Below, piece by piece: positions 47,721 to 57,288 of a DNA stretch of 64,000 nt (the first letter of the stretch is position 1; every line of letters starts with the position of its first letter). The notes beneath the pieces are model-generated. The model saw nothing but the letters and a program-made list of their open reading frames with translations. It did not search any database and was not told the DNA's origin. Made by a program: the position numbers and the translations under genes. Origin of the DNA: Haloarcula argentinensis DSM 12282. GTDB lineage: Archaea > Halobacteriota > Halobacteria > Halobacteriales > Haloarculaceae. The stretch covers positions 393,248 through 457,247 of the forward strand of contig AOLX01000017.1 in the NCBI GenBank assembly GCA_000336895.1. Direction: 5' to 3'.

Positions 47721-50700
47721 CAGAGGTCACCTCCGTCGAATCGCTTCCAGAGCCAGCACCGGCGCGGGCCTCCAGATCACCGTCCACCTCCAGATTCAGG
47801 TCCCGCAGGCGGTCGCGAGTCTCGTCGTCGGCGTCCCAGAGCCCGCGGTCAATGGCTTCCAGCAGCGTGTCGGTAATCGAGTCCAGCGCCCAGGGGTTCA
47901 CGTCCCGGAGCCAGTCCTGTCGGTCCTCGTCGAAGGCGTAGCGCTCGGCCACGTCTTCCCACAGCGTGTCGCTGACCACGTCGGTCGTCGCGTCCCAGCC
48001 CAGCACCACGTCGACCGTCGTCGAGAGGTCACCAGCGCCCTTGTAGCCGTGTTCCTCCATCGAGTCGAGCCACGAGGGGTTGAGTACGCGTGCGCGCATC
48101 GCCTTCCGGACCTTCTCCTCGTTTGTATAGACATCGACGTTGTCCGGGTCCGAGGAATCGCCTACGTAGGAGTTCGGTTCCTCGCCGGCGATCTCGGTCA
48201 CCGCGGAGATGAAGCCACCGTGGAAGGCGTACCAGTCCGAGGAGTCGAACTCATCTTGCTCGGCGGTGTCCTCGATTTTGACCGTCGCGTCGACGGAAGA
48301 GAGGCGGCGCTCGAAGGCGTCGTGGGCATCGCTGACGCGACCGCGCGACCCCATCGCGTAGCCGCCCCACTGGACGTACACGTCGGCGAGGTCAGAGCGG
48401 TCGTCCCAGTTGCCCTCGTCGACGGCCTTGTTCGTCCCGGCGCCGTAACCGCCAGGGCGAGTGGTAAAGACGCGGTGTTTCGCCGCGCTCTTGGCATCAC
48501 CCTCGTCCATGCCATCGGCGACGAGGTCGTCGGTCTCCTCCTCGACATGTTTCTTTACGTAGTTCATCTCGTGGGGTTCATCCAGGTCGACAACGGCGTC
48601 GACAGCGTCGTGGACGACCCCCGCAGCCGCCGGGAACGCGTCCCGGAACAGGCCGGAGACACGCGTCGTCACGTCGATGCGCGGGCGGCCGAGTTCCTCA
48701 AGCGGAATCGGTTCCACGTCCTCGACGCGGCCGGCGTCGGACCAGACCGGTTCGACGCCCATCAGTGCGAGCACCTGTGCGATGGTCTCGCCGCGGGTCC
48801 GAACCGTCGGCGTGCCCCAGACAACGACGCCGATCTCTTCCGGGTACTCGCCCTCGTCGGTTTCGTGGCGCTCTAGCACACCGTCGGCGACCTCGCTACC
48901 CACGTCCCAGGCCGTCTTCGCGGGGACCTTCCGCGGGTCCAGCGTGTAGAAGTTTCTGGCTGTGGGGAGCAGGTCGACACCGCCACGGGTCGGCGCGCCG
49001 GAGCCGCCGGGTGGGACGTACTCGCCAGCCAGAGCATCGGCGGTGCGGGGAATCTCGTCGGCTGCACCAGCTACCCGTGGGGCCGCCTCCTCACAGATAT
49101 AGGCCAGCGCCTCGCGGAGGTCTTCGTGTGCGCCCGACCGCACGCGGGCGTCCCCGAGTGGTTCGATATCCACGACGAGGAGGTTCATGTTCACCTCCGA
49201 GCTGCTGTCTTCGAGTTCGCTCTCGGGGACATCGAAGTCATGCTCAGCCAGCGTCCGGACGAGGTCCTTGCTCGTCTCGTGGACGTGGTCGGCGGCTTCG
49301 GCGTAGGTCATCCCCAGCGTCTCGTCGTACTCACCGGGGGCGTTGCGGAGCTTGTCGTAGTCGATACCGAGTACACCTGCGACGCTCTCGCGCAGCGACG
49401 GCGCGCCGGGATTTTCAAGCCGAGTCAGGGCGACCAGATAGTCGATGAGCCGGTCGTCGGCCGGCGGTTCGCCCATCGTGTGCAGGCCCTTCCGGATCTG
49501 GGTCGTCTTCACGTCAGTGAGGTACTCGTGGACCCGTTCGACGAGGGCGTCGATGTCGAGGTCCGCACCCTCCACGTTACCTTCGGCGAGCGTCGAGCCG
49601 GCTTCGTCGGGGCCGCGCACGTCAGCCTTCTCGTCGATTTCGCCCGCGATGCCGAGTTCGACGGCGAGGTCCAGTTCGTCGACCGTCTGGCGGATCTGCT
49701 CGGCGAGGTGCTCGCCGTCGTCGGTCCGGGCGTCCTCCATGCCGGCCTCGCGGTAGCGGTCGGCCAGTTCCTCTAAGTCGGCCAGATCATCGTACGTCCC
49801 GGCGTTGGCCATCACCGGCGTCAAGTAGTCGACGATGGCGGCGTAGGACCGGCGCTTCGCCTGCGTTCCCTCGCCGGGGTTGTTGACGATGTAGGGGTAG
49901 ACGTTCGGGATGTCGTCGATCAGCTGGTCCGGGGCGCTCTCGCCGTCCAGCCCGACAGTCTTGCCCGGCAGCCACTCCAGACTGCCGTGGGTCCCGAGGT
50001 GGACGACGGCATCCGTCTCGTAGCTGTTGCGGAGCCAGCGGTAGAAGGCGACGTAGTCGTGGGGCGGCTGGAGGTCGGAGTCGTGGTACACCTTCGACGG
50101 GTCCATGCCGAAGCCGCGCGGGGGCTGGACCGTCACGAGGACGTTTCCGAACTCAACGCCGGGAATTGCGAACGGGCGGTCCGGCGGGTCGCCCCACTCC
50201 TCAACGACGTTCTCGCGGAAGTCGTCGTCGAGCGTCTCGAACCAATCGCCGTACTGATCCGGTGAGACGGTGTCGACGCTCAACTCGCGCACATCCTCGG
50301 GCGCGACCCAGCGGTCGTCGAGGGTGAGCTGTGCAGTCAAGCGCTCGACAAGCGACTGCCCGCTGTCGGGCATCGTATCACCCAGATCATACCCACGAGC
50401 ATCCAGTTCCTCCAGCAGGTTCACCGTGCTCTCGGGTGAATCCAGTCCGAACGCCGTACCGATGCCGTCGTCGCTCGGCGGGTAGTTGTGCAGGACGACG
50501 GCGACCTGCTTCTCGTCGTTCGGGGTGTGGCGCAGTTCGGCCCAGTTGACCGCCAGCCGGGCAACGTGGTCGATGCGGTCGTCGATGGGGAAGTGCTGTT
50601 TCGGCGCGCTGCCGATGCCGGCGTCGTCGTCGGTCCGCTCCTTGCCCGAAATCGGGTGTGTGATGACGTTGCCGTCGAACTCCGGCAGCGCGACTGAGAG

Positions 50701-51606
50701 CGCGAGTTCGAAGCCCATCACGCCCGTGTCGCTGCTGTCGTAGCGCGAGCGCGAGCGCATCGTCGTCACGGTCTGGATGACTGGAACGCCGAGTTTGTCG
50801 AGGAACACATCCTCCGCGCTCTGGCCCTCGTCGTCGGCGCTGCGGCCGCGTTCGTCCATCGACAGCGAGAACATGAACGACGAGCAGACGGCGTCGACCA
50901 GCGGGTTGCCGTCAGCATCGAGGAGCCATTCCTCAGTGATCTGCTCGGCGTTCCACTGGCCCTCGGCGTCGGTCGCCGGCTCGCAGAATATCGGGAGCGC
51001 GTTCGCCCCCTGTGCCTCGATGGCCCGGACCTGTGCGTCGACGTAGCGGGTATTCTCGTGAGTCCAGTGGGACTCGTAGAACCAGACGGCGACGGTTGGT
51101 TTCGCCGGATCGAACGTCGCCCGCAGATCCTCGATGCTCGCCCCCGGATGATCAGGATGGTAGACGCCCTCCGTCGGCAGTGTCACCGGGTCGTCGTACG
51201 AGGGGTCAGCGTCGCCGTACTTCGCCACGAGGTAGCGGACGCAGTTGGCGACGTTGCTCGCCCCGCCCTTGTCGAGGTAGTCGTAGACGGTCTCGCGGTG
51301 CTCGTCGGGGACCGACGTGTCCTCGAAGGCGAAGGCGTCGCCCGTCGCTTTCACCACGAGCGGGACGCCGGCCTCGCGCAACCGCTCGACGGCGAGGTCA
51401 TAGCCGGGCATGCTGTCCTCGGCCCCGTGGAGCCAGAGGACGACGGCGTCGGCGTCGGTCAGTTCGTCGACGAACGCCTCGACCGCTGGCTCGTCGTCGA
51501 GGTCGCTCTCCGAGCGCACGACGAGGTCGGCGTCGACCTCGCCCGCGGCCCGCTGGACGGCCCCGAGTTCGTTCTCCGTCGCGGTGTAGAGTCCTAGCTG
51601 TGGCAT
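47710..51606 (-). CDS. cobN: Cobaltochelatase CobN / magnesium chelatase H-type large subunit
   Basis: A 1298-residue CobN/ChlH-family protein, the metal- and porphyrin-binding subunit of the ATP-dependent chelatase. The HLGTHGSLEWLPGKTVGLD segment near 545-560 is the strongest signature. Other conserved blocks are WFYESHWTHENTRYVDAQ and VVVWGTPTVRTRGETI. The C-terminus carries a Gly/Ser/Asp tail. It begins the cobN-cbiC-cbiE operon and diverges from the AAA/VWA subunit gene over a 35-base gap, fitting one chelatase complex. In aerobic B12 synthesis it inserts cobalt into hydrogenobyrinate diamide. Confidence 0.94.
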   Translation of the reverse strand: MPQLGLYTATENELGAVQRAAGEVDADLVVRSESDLDDEPAVEAFVDELTDADAVVLWLHGAEDSMPGYDLAVERLREAGVPLVVKATGDAFAFEDTSVPDEHRETVYDYLDKGGASNVANCVRYLVAKYGDADPSYDDPVTLPTEGVYHPDHPGASIEDLRATFDPAKPTVAVWFYESHWTHENTRYVDAQVRAIEAQGANALPIFCEPATDAEGQWNAEQITEEWLLDADGNPLVDAVCSSFMFSLSMDERGRSADDEGQSAEDVFLDKLGVPVIQTVTTMRSRSRYDSSDTGVMGFELALSVALPEFDGNVITHPISGKERTDDDAGIGSAPKQHFPIDDRIDHVARLAVNWAELRHTPNDEKQVAVVLHNYPPSDDGIGTAFGLDSPESTVNLLEELDARGYDLGDTMPDSGQSLVERLTAQLTLDDRWVAPEDVRELSVDTVSPDQYGDWFETLDDDFRENVVEEWGDPPDRPFAIPGVEFGNVLVTVQPPRGFGMDPSKVYHDSDLQPPHDYVAFYRWLRNSYETDAVVHLGTHGSLEWLPGKTVGLDGESAPDQLIDDIPNVYPYIVNNPGEGTQAKRRSYAAIVDYLTPVMANAGTYDDLADLEELADRYREAGMEDARTDDGEHLAEQIRQTVDELDLAVELGIAGEIDEKADVRGPDEAGSTLAEGNVEGADLDIDALVERVHEYLTDVKTTQIRKGLHTMGEPPADDRLIDYLVALTRLENPGAPSLRESVAGVLGIDYDKLRNAPGEYDETLGMTYAEAADHVHETSKDLVRTLAEHDFDVPESELEDSSSEVNMNLLVVDIEPLGDARVRSGAHEDLREALAYICEEAAPRVAGAADEIPRTADALAGEYVPPGGSGAPTRGGVDLLPTARNFYTLDPRKVPAKTAWDVGSEVADGVLERHETDEGEYPEEIGVVVWGTPTVRTRGETIAQVLALMGVEPVWSDAGRVEDVEPIPLEELGRPRIDVTTRVSGLFRDAFPAAAGVVHDAVDAVVDLDEPHEMNYVKKHVEEETDDLVADGMDEGDAKSAAKHRVFTTRPGGYGAGTNKAVDEGNWDDRSDLADVYVQWGGYAMGSRGRVSDAHDAFERRLSSVDATVKIEDTAEQDEFDSSDWYAFHGGFISAVTEIAGEEPNSYVGDSSDPDNVDVYTNEEKVRKAMRARVLNPSWLDSMEEHGYKGAGDLSTTVDVVLGWDATTDVVSDTLWEDVAERYAFDEDRQDWLRDVNPWALDSITDTLLEAIDRGLWDADDETRDRLRDLNLEVDGDLEARAGAGSGSDSTEVTSDDD

Positions 51607-51608
51607 AA

Positions 51609-51640
51609 CGTTATTAAATCTCCGTTTGCACTAATACAAG
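51609..51640. promoter_or_regulatory. Divergent promoter of cobN and chlID with shared decamer
   Basis: The whole gap is 35 bases. GTTATTAAATC (51609-51619) is centred about 27 bases before the plus-strand ATG 51642, and the minus-strand TTGTATTAG sits at a similar distance from ATG 51606. TTTGCACTAATACAAG (51625-51640) overlaps both and contains CTAATACAAG. A protein bound there would control both operons. Confidence 0.65.
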
Positions 51641-51641
51641 T

Positions 51642-53798
51642 ATGGTTGTATTCGGCGCGGGCAAAAAAGCTTCGCAGGGACCGACATTCGCGGCCGTCGT
51701 CGGCCAGCGCGACCTCAAGGACGGCCTGCTGGCGGTCGCGACGGACGACGACCTCGACGGCCTGCTGGTCCGCGGCGAGAAGGGGACGGCGAAGTCGACA
51801 GCGGTACGCGCGCTCGCAGACCTGCTGCCCGAGCAACGCGCGGTCGCGGACTGCCCATATGGCTGTCCACCGAACCGTCCCGACGAGCAATGCGAAGACT
51901 GTCGAGCGCGTGCGGACCCGCCTGTCGAAACGCGGTCGGTTCCGCTGGTGACGCTCCCGCTCGGCGCGACGCGGGATCGGGTCGTCGGAACGCTGTCGGT
52001 GGCCGACGCGCTCGACGGCGACCACGAGTTCGATCCCGGCCTGCTTGCCCGTGCAAACCGCGGTATCCTCTACGTGGACGAGGTGAATCTGCTGGACGAC
52101 CACCTCGTAGACGTGTTGCTCGACGCGGCCGCCAGCGGCCAGAACCGTGTCGAGCGCGACGGCGTCACTGTCACCCACCCCGCCGAGTTCACGCTCGTCG
52201 GGACAATGAACCCTGAAGAAGGTGATCTGCGCCCGCAGTTGCGTGACCGCTTCGCCCTCCAGACCGAGGTCAGCGCCTGCGAAGACATAGACGACCGCGT
52301 CGCCATCATCGACCAGGCACTCGGAGAAAGCGGCGACGAGAAGAGACAGTCCGAACCCGACCGCAGCCCGGGCGAGCGACTGCGAACCGCGCGCGACCTG
52401 CTTCCGAAAGTCGACCTCGCCCGCGAGTTCCGCGAGCAGATCGCCGAACTCTGCCGAGACGCCGGCCTCGACGGCCACCGCGGCGACATCGCCACAGCGC
52501 GGGCAGCCCGAACCTTCGCCGCACTCGACGGACGGACGACGGTCCTCGAATCGGACATCGGGCGGGCCGCCGAGTTCGCGCTCCCCCACCGACTCACCTC
52601 TCGGCCCTTCGAAGACGCGCCGGACGTGGACGACGTGCTCGACGACCACTTCGAGGACGAGCAGGGCGACTCCGAGGAGGAGTCCGCCGAAGACGGGGAG
52701 CGCGATGACGAGGAAAGCGACGCAGACGGCGGCGAGGAAGAAGCAGCCGGTGGCGACTCGGAAGATAGCGAAAGTGACGGAGAGGCAAGCGATGGCAACG
52801 AACAGCAGGAACAGCGACCGGACGACAGCGGAGAATCCGGCGAGGACGGCGACGGCGAGTCAGACGAGCGCGGCGAGCAGCCAACGCCCGCTTCGGCCGA
52901 CAGCGACGGCGAGCGGCAGGAGGCCGAGGGTGGCGACGGCGAAGGAGCGGCCGGAGACGACAGTTGGGAGGGGGAGGCCAACCAGTCCGACGACCCGGAA
53001 AACGCCACCCCGCTGCTGCCGGGCCAGTCCCGCGCCGCAGTCGGCGACAGCGGTGCGCCCGACGTGGACGCACCATCGGTCGACACAGACGGTGGGAGCG
53101 CAAGCGGGCGCGCGAGCGCGACGGGGACGAAACGCGGCGCAACGGTCCGTACCGAGCGCGCCGGCCGCGACGACGAGGTCGACGCCGCGGCGTCGGTCCG
53201 GGCGGCGGCCAGTCGCGGGAGCGGCCGTGTCGAGTCACGGGACCTTCGGAAGTCCGTTCGTGCAGGCGACGCCGAGACACTGGTCGTGTTCGCCGTCGAC
53301 GCGAGCGCGTCGATGCGTCCGGCGATGAAAGCCGCGAAAGGGACTGTCCTAGAACTGTTGAAGGACGCCTATCAGGCCCGCGATCAGGTCGCCTTCGTCA
53401 CCTTCGCTGGCGAGGGCGCGGACGTGGTGCTCCCGCCCACCGACAGTGTCTCGCTGGCGGCCCGGCACCTGAAGGACCTCCCGACCGGCGACCGGACGCC
53501 GCTGCCGGATGGACTGACAGCCGCGCGCGAGGTGCTCGACCGGGCGGACCCGGACGCCGGCGTTGTCGTTCTCGTGACTGACGGCCGGGCGAACACCGCC
53601 AACGGGAGTCCGGTCGCGGCGACCAGAACCGCGGCGCAGACGCTCGGCGAATCGGCTGACCGAACTGTTGTCGTGAATGCTGGAGAGGCAGGCCGCGCCG
53701 GACTACTCGACCTCGTTGCAGACGAAACAGATGCGTCGGTCGTCCCGCTGGACGCGCTGACCGCCGAGCGCGTCGATGCCGTCGCCAGCGAACGATAA
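51642..53798 (+). CDS. ChlI/ChlD-type AAA-VWA fusion, cobaltochelatase motor subunit
   Basis: A 718-residue protein fusing AAA+ ATPase and VWA domains. Walker A is GEKGTAKST (Lys ~51), then a cysteine cluster CPYGCPPNRPDEQCEDC, Walker B ILYVDEVNLL and sensor RDRFAL. Residues ~345-500 are an extreme Asp/Glu/Ser-rich linker. The VWA begins VFAVDASASM with a MIDAS DxSxS pattern near 545-550. Together with CobN it would form the cobalt chelatase, replacing separate CobS and CobT. It starts a plus-strand operon with cbtB and cbtA. Confidence 0.9.
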   Translation: MVVFGAGKKASQGPTFAAVVGQRDLKDGLLAVATDDDLDGLLVRGEKGTAKSTAVRALADLLPEQRAVADCPYGCPPNRPDEQCEDCRARADPPVETRSVPLVTLPLGATRDRVVGTLSVADALDGDHEFDPGLLARANRGILYVDEVNLLDDHLVDVLLDAAASGQNRVERDGVTVTHPAEFTLVGTMNPEEGDLRPQLRDRFALQTEVSACEDIDDRVAIIDQALGESGDEKRQSEPDRSPGERLRTARDLLPKVDLAREFREQIAELCRDAGLDGHRGDIATARAARTFAALDGRTTVLESDIGRAAEFALPHRLTSRPFEDAPDVDDVLDDHFEDEQGDSEEESAEDGERDDEESDADGGEEEAAGGDSEDSESDGEASDGNEQQEQRPDDSGESGEDGDGESDERGEQPTPASADSDGERQEAEGGDGEGAAGDDSWEGEANQSDDPENATPLLPGQSRAAVGDSGAPDVDAPSVDTDGGSASGRASATGTKRGATVRTERAGRDDEVDAAASVRAAASRGSGRVESRDLRKSVRAGDAETLVVFAVDASASMRPAMKAAKGTVLELLKDAYQARDQVAFVTFAGEGADVVLPPTDSVSLAARHLKDLPTGDRTPLPDGLTAAREVLDRADPDAGVVVLVTDGRANTANGSPVAATRTAAQTLGESADRTVVVNAGEAGRAGLLDLVADETDASVVPLDALTAERVDAVASER

Positions 53799-53836
53799 CC
53801 CCCGAAGCCGTGTCAGGCGGAAGTTTTACAATCTTA

Positions 53837-53854
53837 CTTGTTCCTAATACAAAC
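53837..53854 (+). promoter_or_regulatory. Decamer copy before cbtB
   Basis: CTTG, three bases, then CTAATACAAA (53844-53853) repeats nine bases of the element between cobN and chlID. It lies 10 bases before the cbtB ATG and downstream of AGTTTTACAATC (about 53822-53833), a possible TATA box. Confidence 0.5.
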
Positions 53855-53863
53855 GAGATTTCA

Positions 53864-54070
53864 ATGCAGAAGGACACTGACACCAAACACGCTGCGGATA
53901 GCGTGTACGACCGTATCGAACGCGCAAAGGCGTCACTGACTGGCCCACAGATCGCCATCGCCGTCGCGCTGGTGGCGGCGCTCGGCTTCACGCTGCTGTT
54001 CGTGCAAGACCCAATGTTGCACGACTCACTGCACAACTTCCGACACAGCGCCGGCATCACCTGCCACTGA
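53864..54070 (+). CDS. cbtB: Cobalt transporter subunit CbtB
   Basis: A 68-residue protein with one transmembrane helix and the CbtB C-terminal metal motif HDSLHNFRHSAGITCH. ATG 53864 is preferred to an upstream GTG or ATG that would add 18 residues before the family start. It overlaps cbtA by one base (TGATG). CbtAB imports cobalt in many B12 producers. Confidence 0.9.
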   Translation: MQKDTDTKHAADSVYDRIERAKASLTGPQIAIAVALVAALGFTLLFVQDPMLHDSLHNFRHSAGITCH

Positions 54071-54780
54071 TGGCGACTGACTACCTCGAACGCGGCGCGA
54101 TGGCCGGCGTGGCCGGCGGGCTGGTCTACGGCCTGTTCGTCGCGACGGTCGGGAACGCCTTCACCGCGGGGCTGGAGACGTTCGAACACAGCCACGGCGG
54201 GGGCGGCCCCGTCGTCTCCGAGCTCACGACGACCGTCGCGAGCATCGGCGGTGGCGTCCTCTGGGGTCTGCTGTTCGGCGTCGCGGCCTTCGGAATGGTG
54301 TACTTCTTCCTCGAACCCGCGATCCCCGGTTCGGGGGCGACGAAGCGACTGGCGCTTGCGGGAGCCGGCTTTCTCACCGTCTCCGGCGCGCCGTGGCTCG
54401 TCTTGCCGCCACAGCCACCGGGCGTCGAGCAGGCGCTCGGAACGGAGACGCGCCTCGCCTGGTACGCCGGCCTGATGGCGCTGGGTGCGCTGGTCGCAGT
54501 GCTCGCCGGGCTTGCCTATCAACGGACAGACCACCACCACACCGCCGTTCGACTCGGGGCCATGGCGCTGCCGCTCGCACTGCTTGCGGTTCCGGTCATG
54601 TTCGCGCCAGCGAATCCGGTCCACGGCGACGTCCCCGCCGCGCTCGTCGCGGCCTACCGCTGGACGGTCGTGTTCGGCCAGCTGGTGCTGTGGGCCACAA
54701 TCGCAGGGGTTCATGCCTGGCTCGGGGACAGCGATACTCCGGCCACAGACGATCTGGACTATCCCGCGACAGCGGACTGA
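54070..54780 (+). CDS. cbtA: Cobalt transporter subunit CbtA
   Basis: A 236-residue membrane protein with about six helices, starting LERGAMAGVAGGLVYGLF as usual for CbtA. Loop HSHGGGG near 37-43 and the TDHHH cluster near 156-160 offer metal ligands. It is co-translated with cbtB; together they feed cobalt to the chelatase made from the same operon. Confidence 0.88.
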   Translation: MATDYLERGAMAGVAGGLVYGLFVATVGNAFTAGLETFEHSHGGGGPVVSELTTTVASIGGGVLWGLLFGVAAFGMVYFFLEPAIPGSGATKRLALAGAGFLTVSGAPWLVLPPQPPGVEQALGTETRLAWYAGLMALGALVAVLAGLAYQRTDHHHTAVRLGAMALPLALLAVPVMFAPANPVHGDVPAALVAAYRWTVVFGQLVLWATIAGVHAWLGDSDTPATDDLDYPATAD

Positions 54781-54792
54781 CGACGGCGAGAC

Positions 54793-55479
54793 TCAGATTT
54801 TTCCGGCGACCGTTCCGAGATTCAGCGCCAGCCCGACGATACCGACAACAGCGGCGAGAACGAGGTTCGCTGTCGTCCCGCCGACGCTGAACGGGGCCGT
54901 GCCGGCCGATGCCAGCGCGCCGAACCCGATGCCGGCGACGACGAGCGCCACGCCGGCCAGCCCGACGAGCATCGTGCCAGTCGGGCCGAACTGACCGGTC
55001 GACCGGTTCGCCTCGTACCGGTCCAGCGCGTCGTGCATCGTCTCTGTGACCGACTCCTCTACGTCCGCCATCTGCCCCGAGAGGTAGGTGTTCAGCGTCT
55101 CCTCATGCTCGTCGAGTTCCGCGGCGCGTTCGGACAGCCGGGCGTCGTACTCCGTCAGTTCAGCCTCGCGCTCGTCGAGGTCGGTCTCGCGGTCGTCAAG
55201 CGCGGCTTCACGTTCATCGAGCTGGTACTCCCGCTCGTCGAGTTCAGTCTCTCGCCGGTCAAGCTCTTCCTCGCGGGCGTCGATCTTCTCCTCGCGCCGG
55301 TCGAGTTCCGCGCTCCGCTGGTCGAGGCCCATCTCCCGCTCGTTGAGCCGGCGTTGCATCTGCGCGAACTCCCGCTCACGATCGGTGGGGTGGTCATCGA
55401 CAGCGGCGCTGTCGTCGTCGGCATCGGAGTCCGCGTCCGCCGGTGCCTCCTCGTGGTCGGCGTCTGTGTCATTGGCCAT
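54793..55479 (-). CDS. Heptad-repeat coiled-coil membrane protein
   Basis: A 228-residue protein. Residues ~33-128 are a near-perfect heptad array of LDxRExx units (LDRREEKIDAREEELDRRE, then LDEREYQLDEREAALDDRE), predicted to be a long, highly charged coiled coil. Two C-terminal transmembrane helices separated by a short loop follow. No enzymatic motif. It ends 13 bases from cbtA's stop on the opposite strand. No link to cobalamin can be shown; a tether or spacer between membrane and another structure is possible. Confidence 0.75.
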   Translation of the reverse strand: MANDTDADHEEAPADADSDADDDSAAVDDHPTDREREFAQMQRRLNEREMGLDQRSAELDRREEKIDAREEELDRRETELDEREYQLDEREAALDDRETDLDEREAELTEYDARLSERAAELDEHEETLNTYLSGQMADVEESVTETMHDALDRYEANRSTGQFGPTGTMLVGLAGVALVVAGIGFGALASAGTAPFSVGGTTANLVLAAVVGIVGLALNLGTVAGKI

Positions 55480-55628
55480 ATTGGGCTCCCGTACCGAGGC
55501 GCTACGGCCAGCGAACGGTTAGTTTGACACCACATAACACAGTAACCGGAGCCAAACCGGGGGCATCGCATCCGTGCAAAAGATCGTCAGTACGGTTCGC
55601 TACCGGTTCAGGTCACTACATCGCCGCG

Positions 55629-56900
55629 TCAGGGACGCGAGCGGGCCGTCTCGCTCTCCAGCCCAACCCGATGCAACCGGTACGCGCCGCGCTCGCGGCC
55701 CTCGTCGTGGTAGACGACCGGTTCCTCGACAGCAACAGCGGTTCCATCATCGACTGCGGCCGCCGTCACGACGCCGTCGGTGTCCAGCGTATCGATAGGG
55801 CCATCGACGACATCGAACAGTCGAAGCGCGTGGTCGTCGGCGTCACGGTCCCGGAAGTTCTGCGCGCCGGGAACAGCCAGCAGTGAGCCGTCAGTCCCCA
55901 GCCCGCTGGCGAACCCACCAACAGGCGCGTCCCAACGGCGGTCGCTATCGAGCGAGACACCAACGGCGGTGTGCTCGTTCGGGTGGCGGGCGTCCGTCTC
56001 GCGACCGTTCTCCGGATAGGTGTTACCGGTGACGAACACCGCGCCCCCGTCCGTCGCGTGGACATGGTTCGGGTACGCGTAGACGGTGTGGCCAGCCACG
56101 TCGGTCGGCGTCGCCAGCGGGACGCGCCAGCGCTCTCGGCCGCCGCTGTCGAGCCGATACCCACAGTAGTCTCCGTGGCTGGAGACGACAGCGCCGTCGG
56201 CCAGCAGCGCAACGTCGCCGACGCGGCGCTGGCCGTCGGTGCCTGGGTCCCACATCCAGTTCGGGTCGCCGTCGTCGGCGTCGAGGACGACGAGGCCGTG
56301 CTGGTGATCGCCGGGACATCGGTTGTACGCGACGGCGACGCGGTTTCCGTCGGCGTCGACCGAGATGGGTGAGCCGTCGGTCTGGTAGGTCCAGCTGACG
56401 GTCCCGTCGGGTTCGAAGGCGTAGACGACGCTCTCGAAGTGGCGGAGGTCGTTCCCGTCGTCGTCGGTCCGGCGTTCGTATCGCCGGGCAGCGGCGTAGC
56501 AACGGTCACCGTCGGTGGCGAGGCTGGCGACGAAAGGTAACAAGAAGCGCGTCTCCTGCTGGGCCTCGCCGAGGTCCCCGCGGGTTTCGTACCCCCATCG
56601 CAGGTCGCCGCCGACATCGTGACAGCGGATCTCGCCGCGGACGCTGCGTTCGCCAGTGACGACACCGCCGTCGAAGGGCTCCGCCGCGACGACGCTCGGT
56701 TCGCCATCCGTGTCGTACTGCCAACGCCGGTGTGGCGGGCTGGAGTCTGCCGACACGTCGAACGCCTGCAGGTCCCCGTCGGCGGTGCCGACGACTGCGA
56801 GGCCATTGGTTATCGTGACCGCCGAGCGGCGGCCCTGATGGCGCGAGCGGGCCGGCGCTACGTCCCCGAGGTCGGCGGTCGGAGCGCGCTGGCTACTCAT
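55629..56900 (-). CDS. Beta-propeller (PQQ/WD-like) protein of the cobalamin operon
   Basis: A 423-residue protein, start ATG 56900 inside the DUF3209 gene end (8-base overlap, ATGAGTAG). Repeated blades of the form DGD-LQAFDVS, EPDGTVSWTYQTDG and GLVVLDADDGDPNW mark a PQQ-like propeller. There is no signal peptide, so it stays in the cytoplasm. As the last gene of the cbiH2 operon it is tied to B12 by position. Its role is unknown; a scaffold for corrin enzymes is one idea. A quinoprotein is unlikely without export. Confidence 0.72.
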   Translation of the reverse strand: MSSQRAPTADLGDVAPARSRHQGRRSAVTITNGLAVVGTADGDLQAFDVSADSSPPHRRWQYDTDGEPSVVAAEPFDGGVVTGERSVRGEIRCHDVGGDLRWGYETRGDLGEAQQETRFLLPFVASLATDGDRCYAAARRYERRTDDDGNDLRHFESVVYAFEPDGTVSWTYQTDGSPISVDADGNRVAVAYNRCPGDHQHGLVVLDADDGDPNWMWDPGTDGQRRVGDVALLADGAVVSSHGDYCGYRLDSGGRERWRVPLATPTDVAGHTVYAYPNHVHATDGGAVFVTGNTYPENGRETDARHPNEHTAVGVSLDSDRRWDAPVGGFASGLGTDGSLLAVPGAQNFRDRDADDHALRLFDVVDGPIDTLDTDGVVTAAAVDDGTAVAVEEPVVYHDEGRERGAYRLHRVGLESETARSRP

Positions 56901-57264
56901 CGACCGGGAAGGCCTCGTGAAGCACGTCGTGGGCCTCTCCGAGCCCGGCGAGGACATCCTCGCCCTGCATGGTGATGCGCGACACCGCCCGCTCGGCGTC
57001 TCGGACGGCGACGAGTCGACCACGGAGGTAGTCGTACTCGGGGTCGTCTTCAGGGGTTGCGGCGATCTCCTCTTCGAGATCCACGAGCGCGGCGTCGAGG
57101 TGGCGCTCGATGGCGGCGAGGGTTTCCGCGCCGGCGAGGGCCTCTATCGGGCCGGTCATGTGGCCCTCCAGCTCCTGTTCCGCGTGCTGGCGCGCATGGT
57201 CATCTTCGGTACCGAGAACGTTCATGAGGCCCAGTCGGAGGGCCTCGATTTCATAGCAGCTCAT
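56893..57264 (-). CDS. DUF3209 protein
   Basis: A 123-residue acidic helical protein starting MSCYEIEALRLGLMNVLG, the pattern of DUF3209, a small family found mostly in haloarchaeal cobalamin operons. Cys3 and several histidines could bind metal. It is preceded by the long cbiX by 24 bases and overlaps the propeller gene, so it belongs to the operon. Its function is unknown. Confidence 0.8.
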   Translation of the reverse strand: MSCYEIEALRLGLMNVLGTEDDHARQHAEQELEGHMTGPIEALAGAETLAAIERHLDAALVDLEEEIAATPEDDPEYDYLRGRLVAVRDAERAVSRITMQGEDVLAGLGEAHDVLHEAFPVDE

Positions 57265-57288
57265 GTGTGTCTTGGATCGGGTGTGTGT

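Noticed and set aside
47287..48876. 529-codon plus-strand open frame opposite cbiC and cobN
   Set aside because: Antisense shadow of two well-recognised cobalamin genes.
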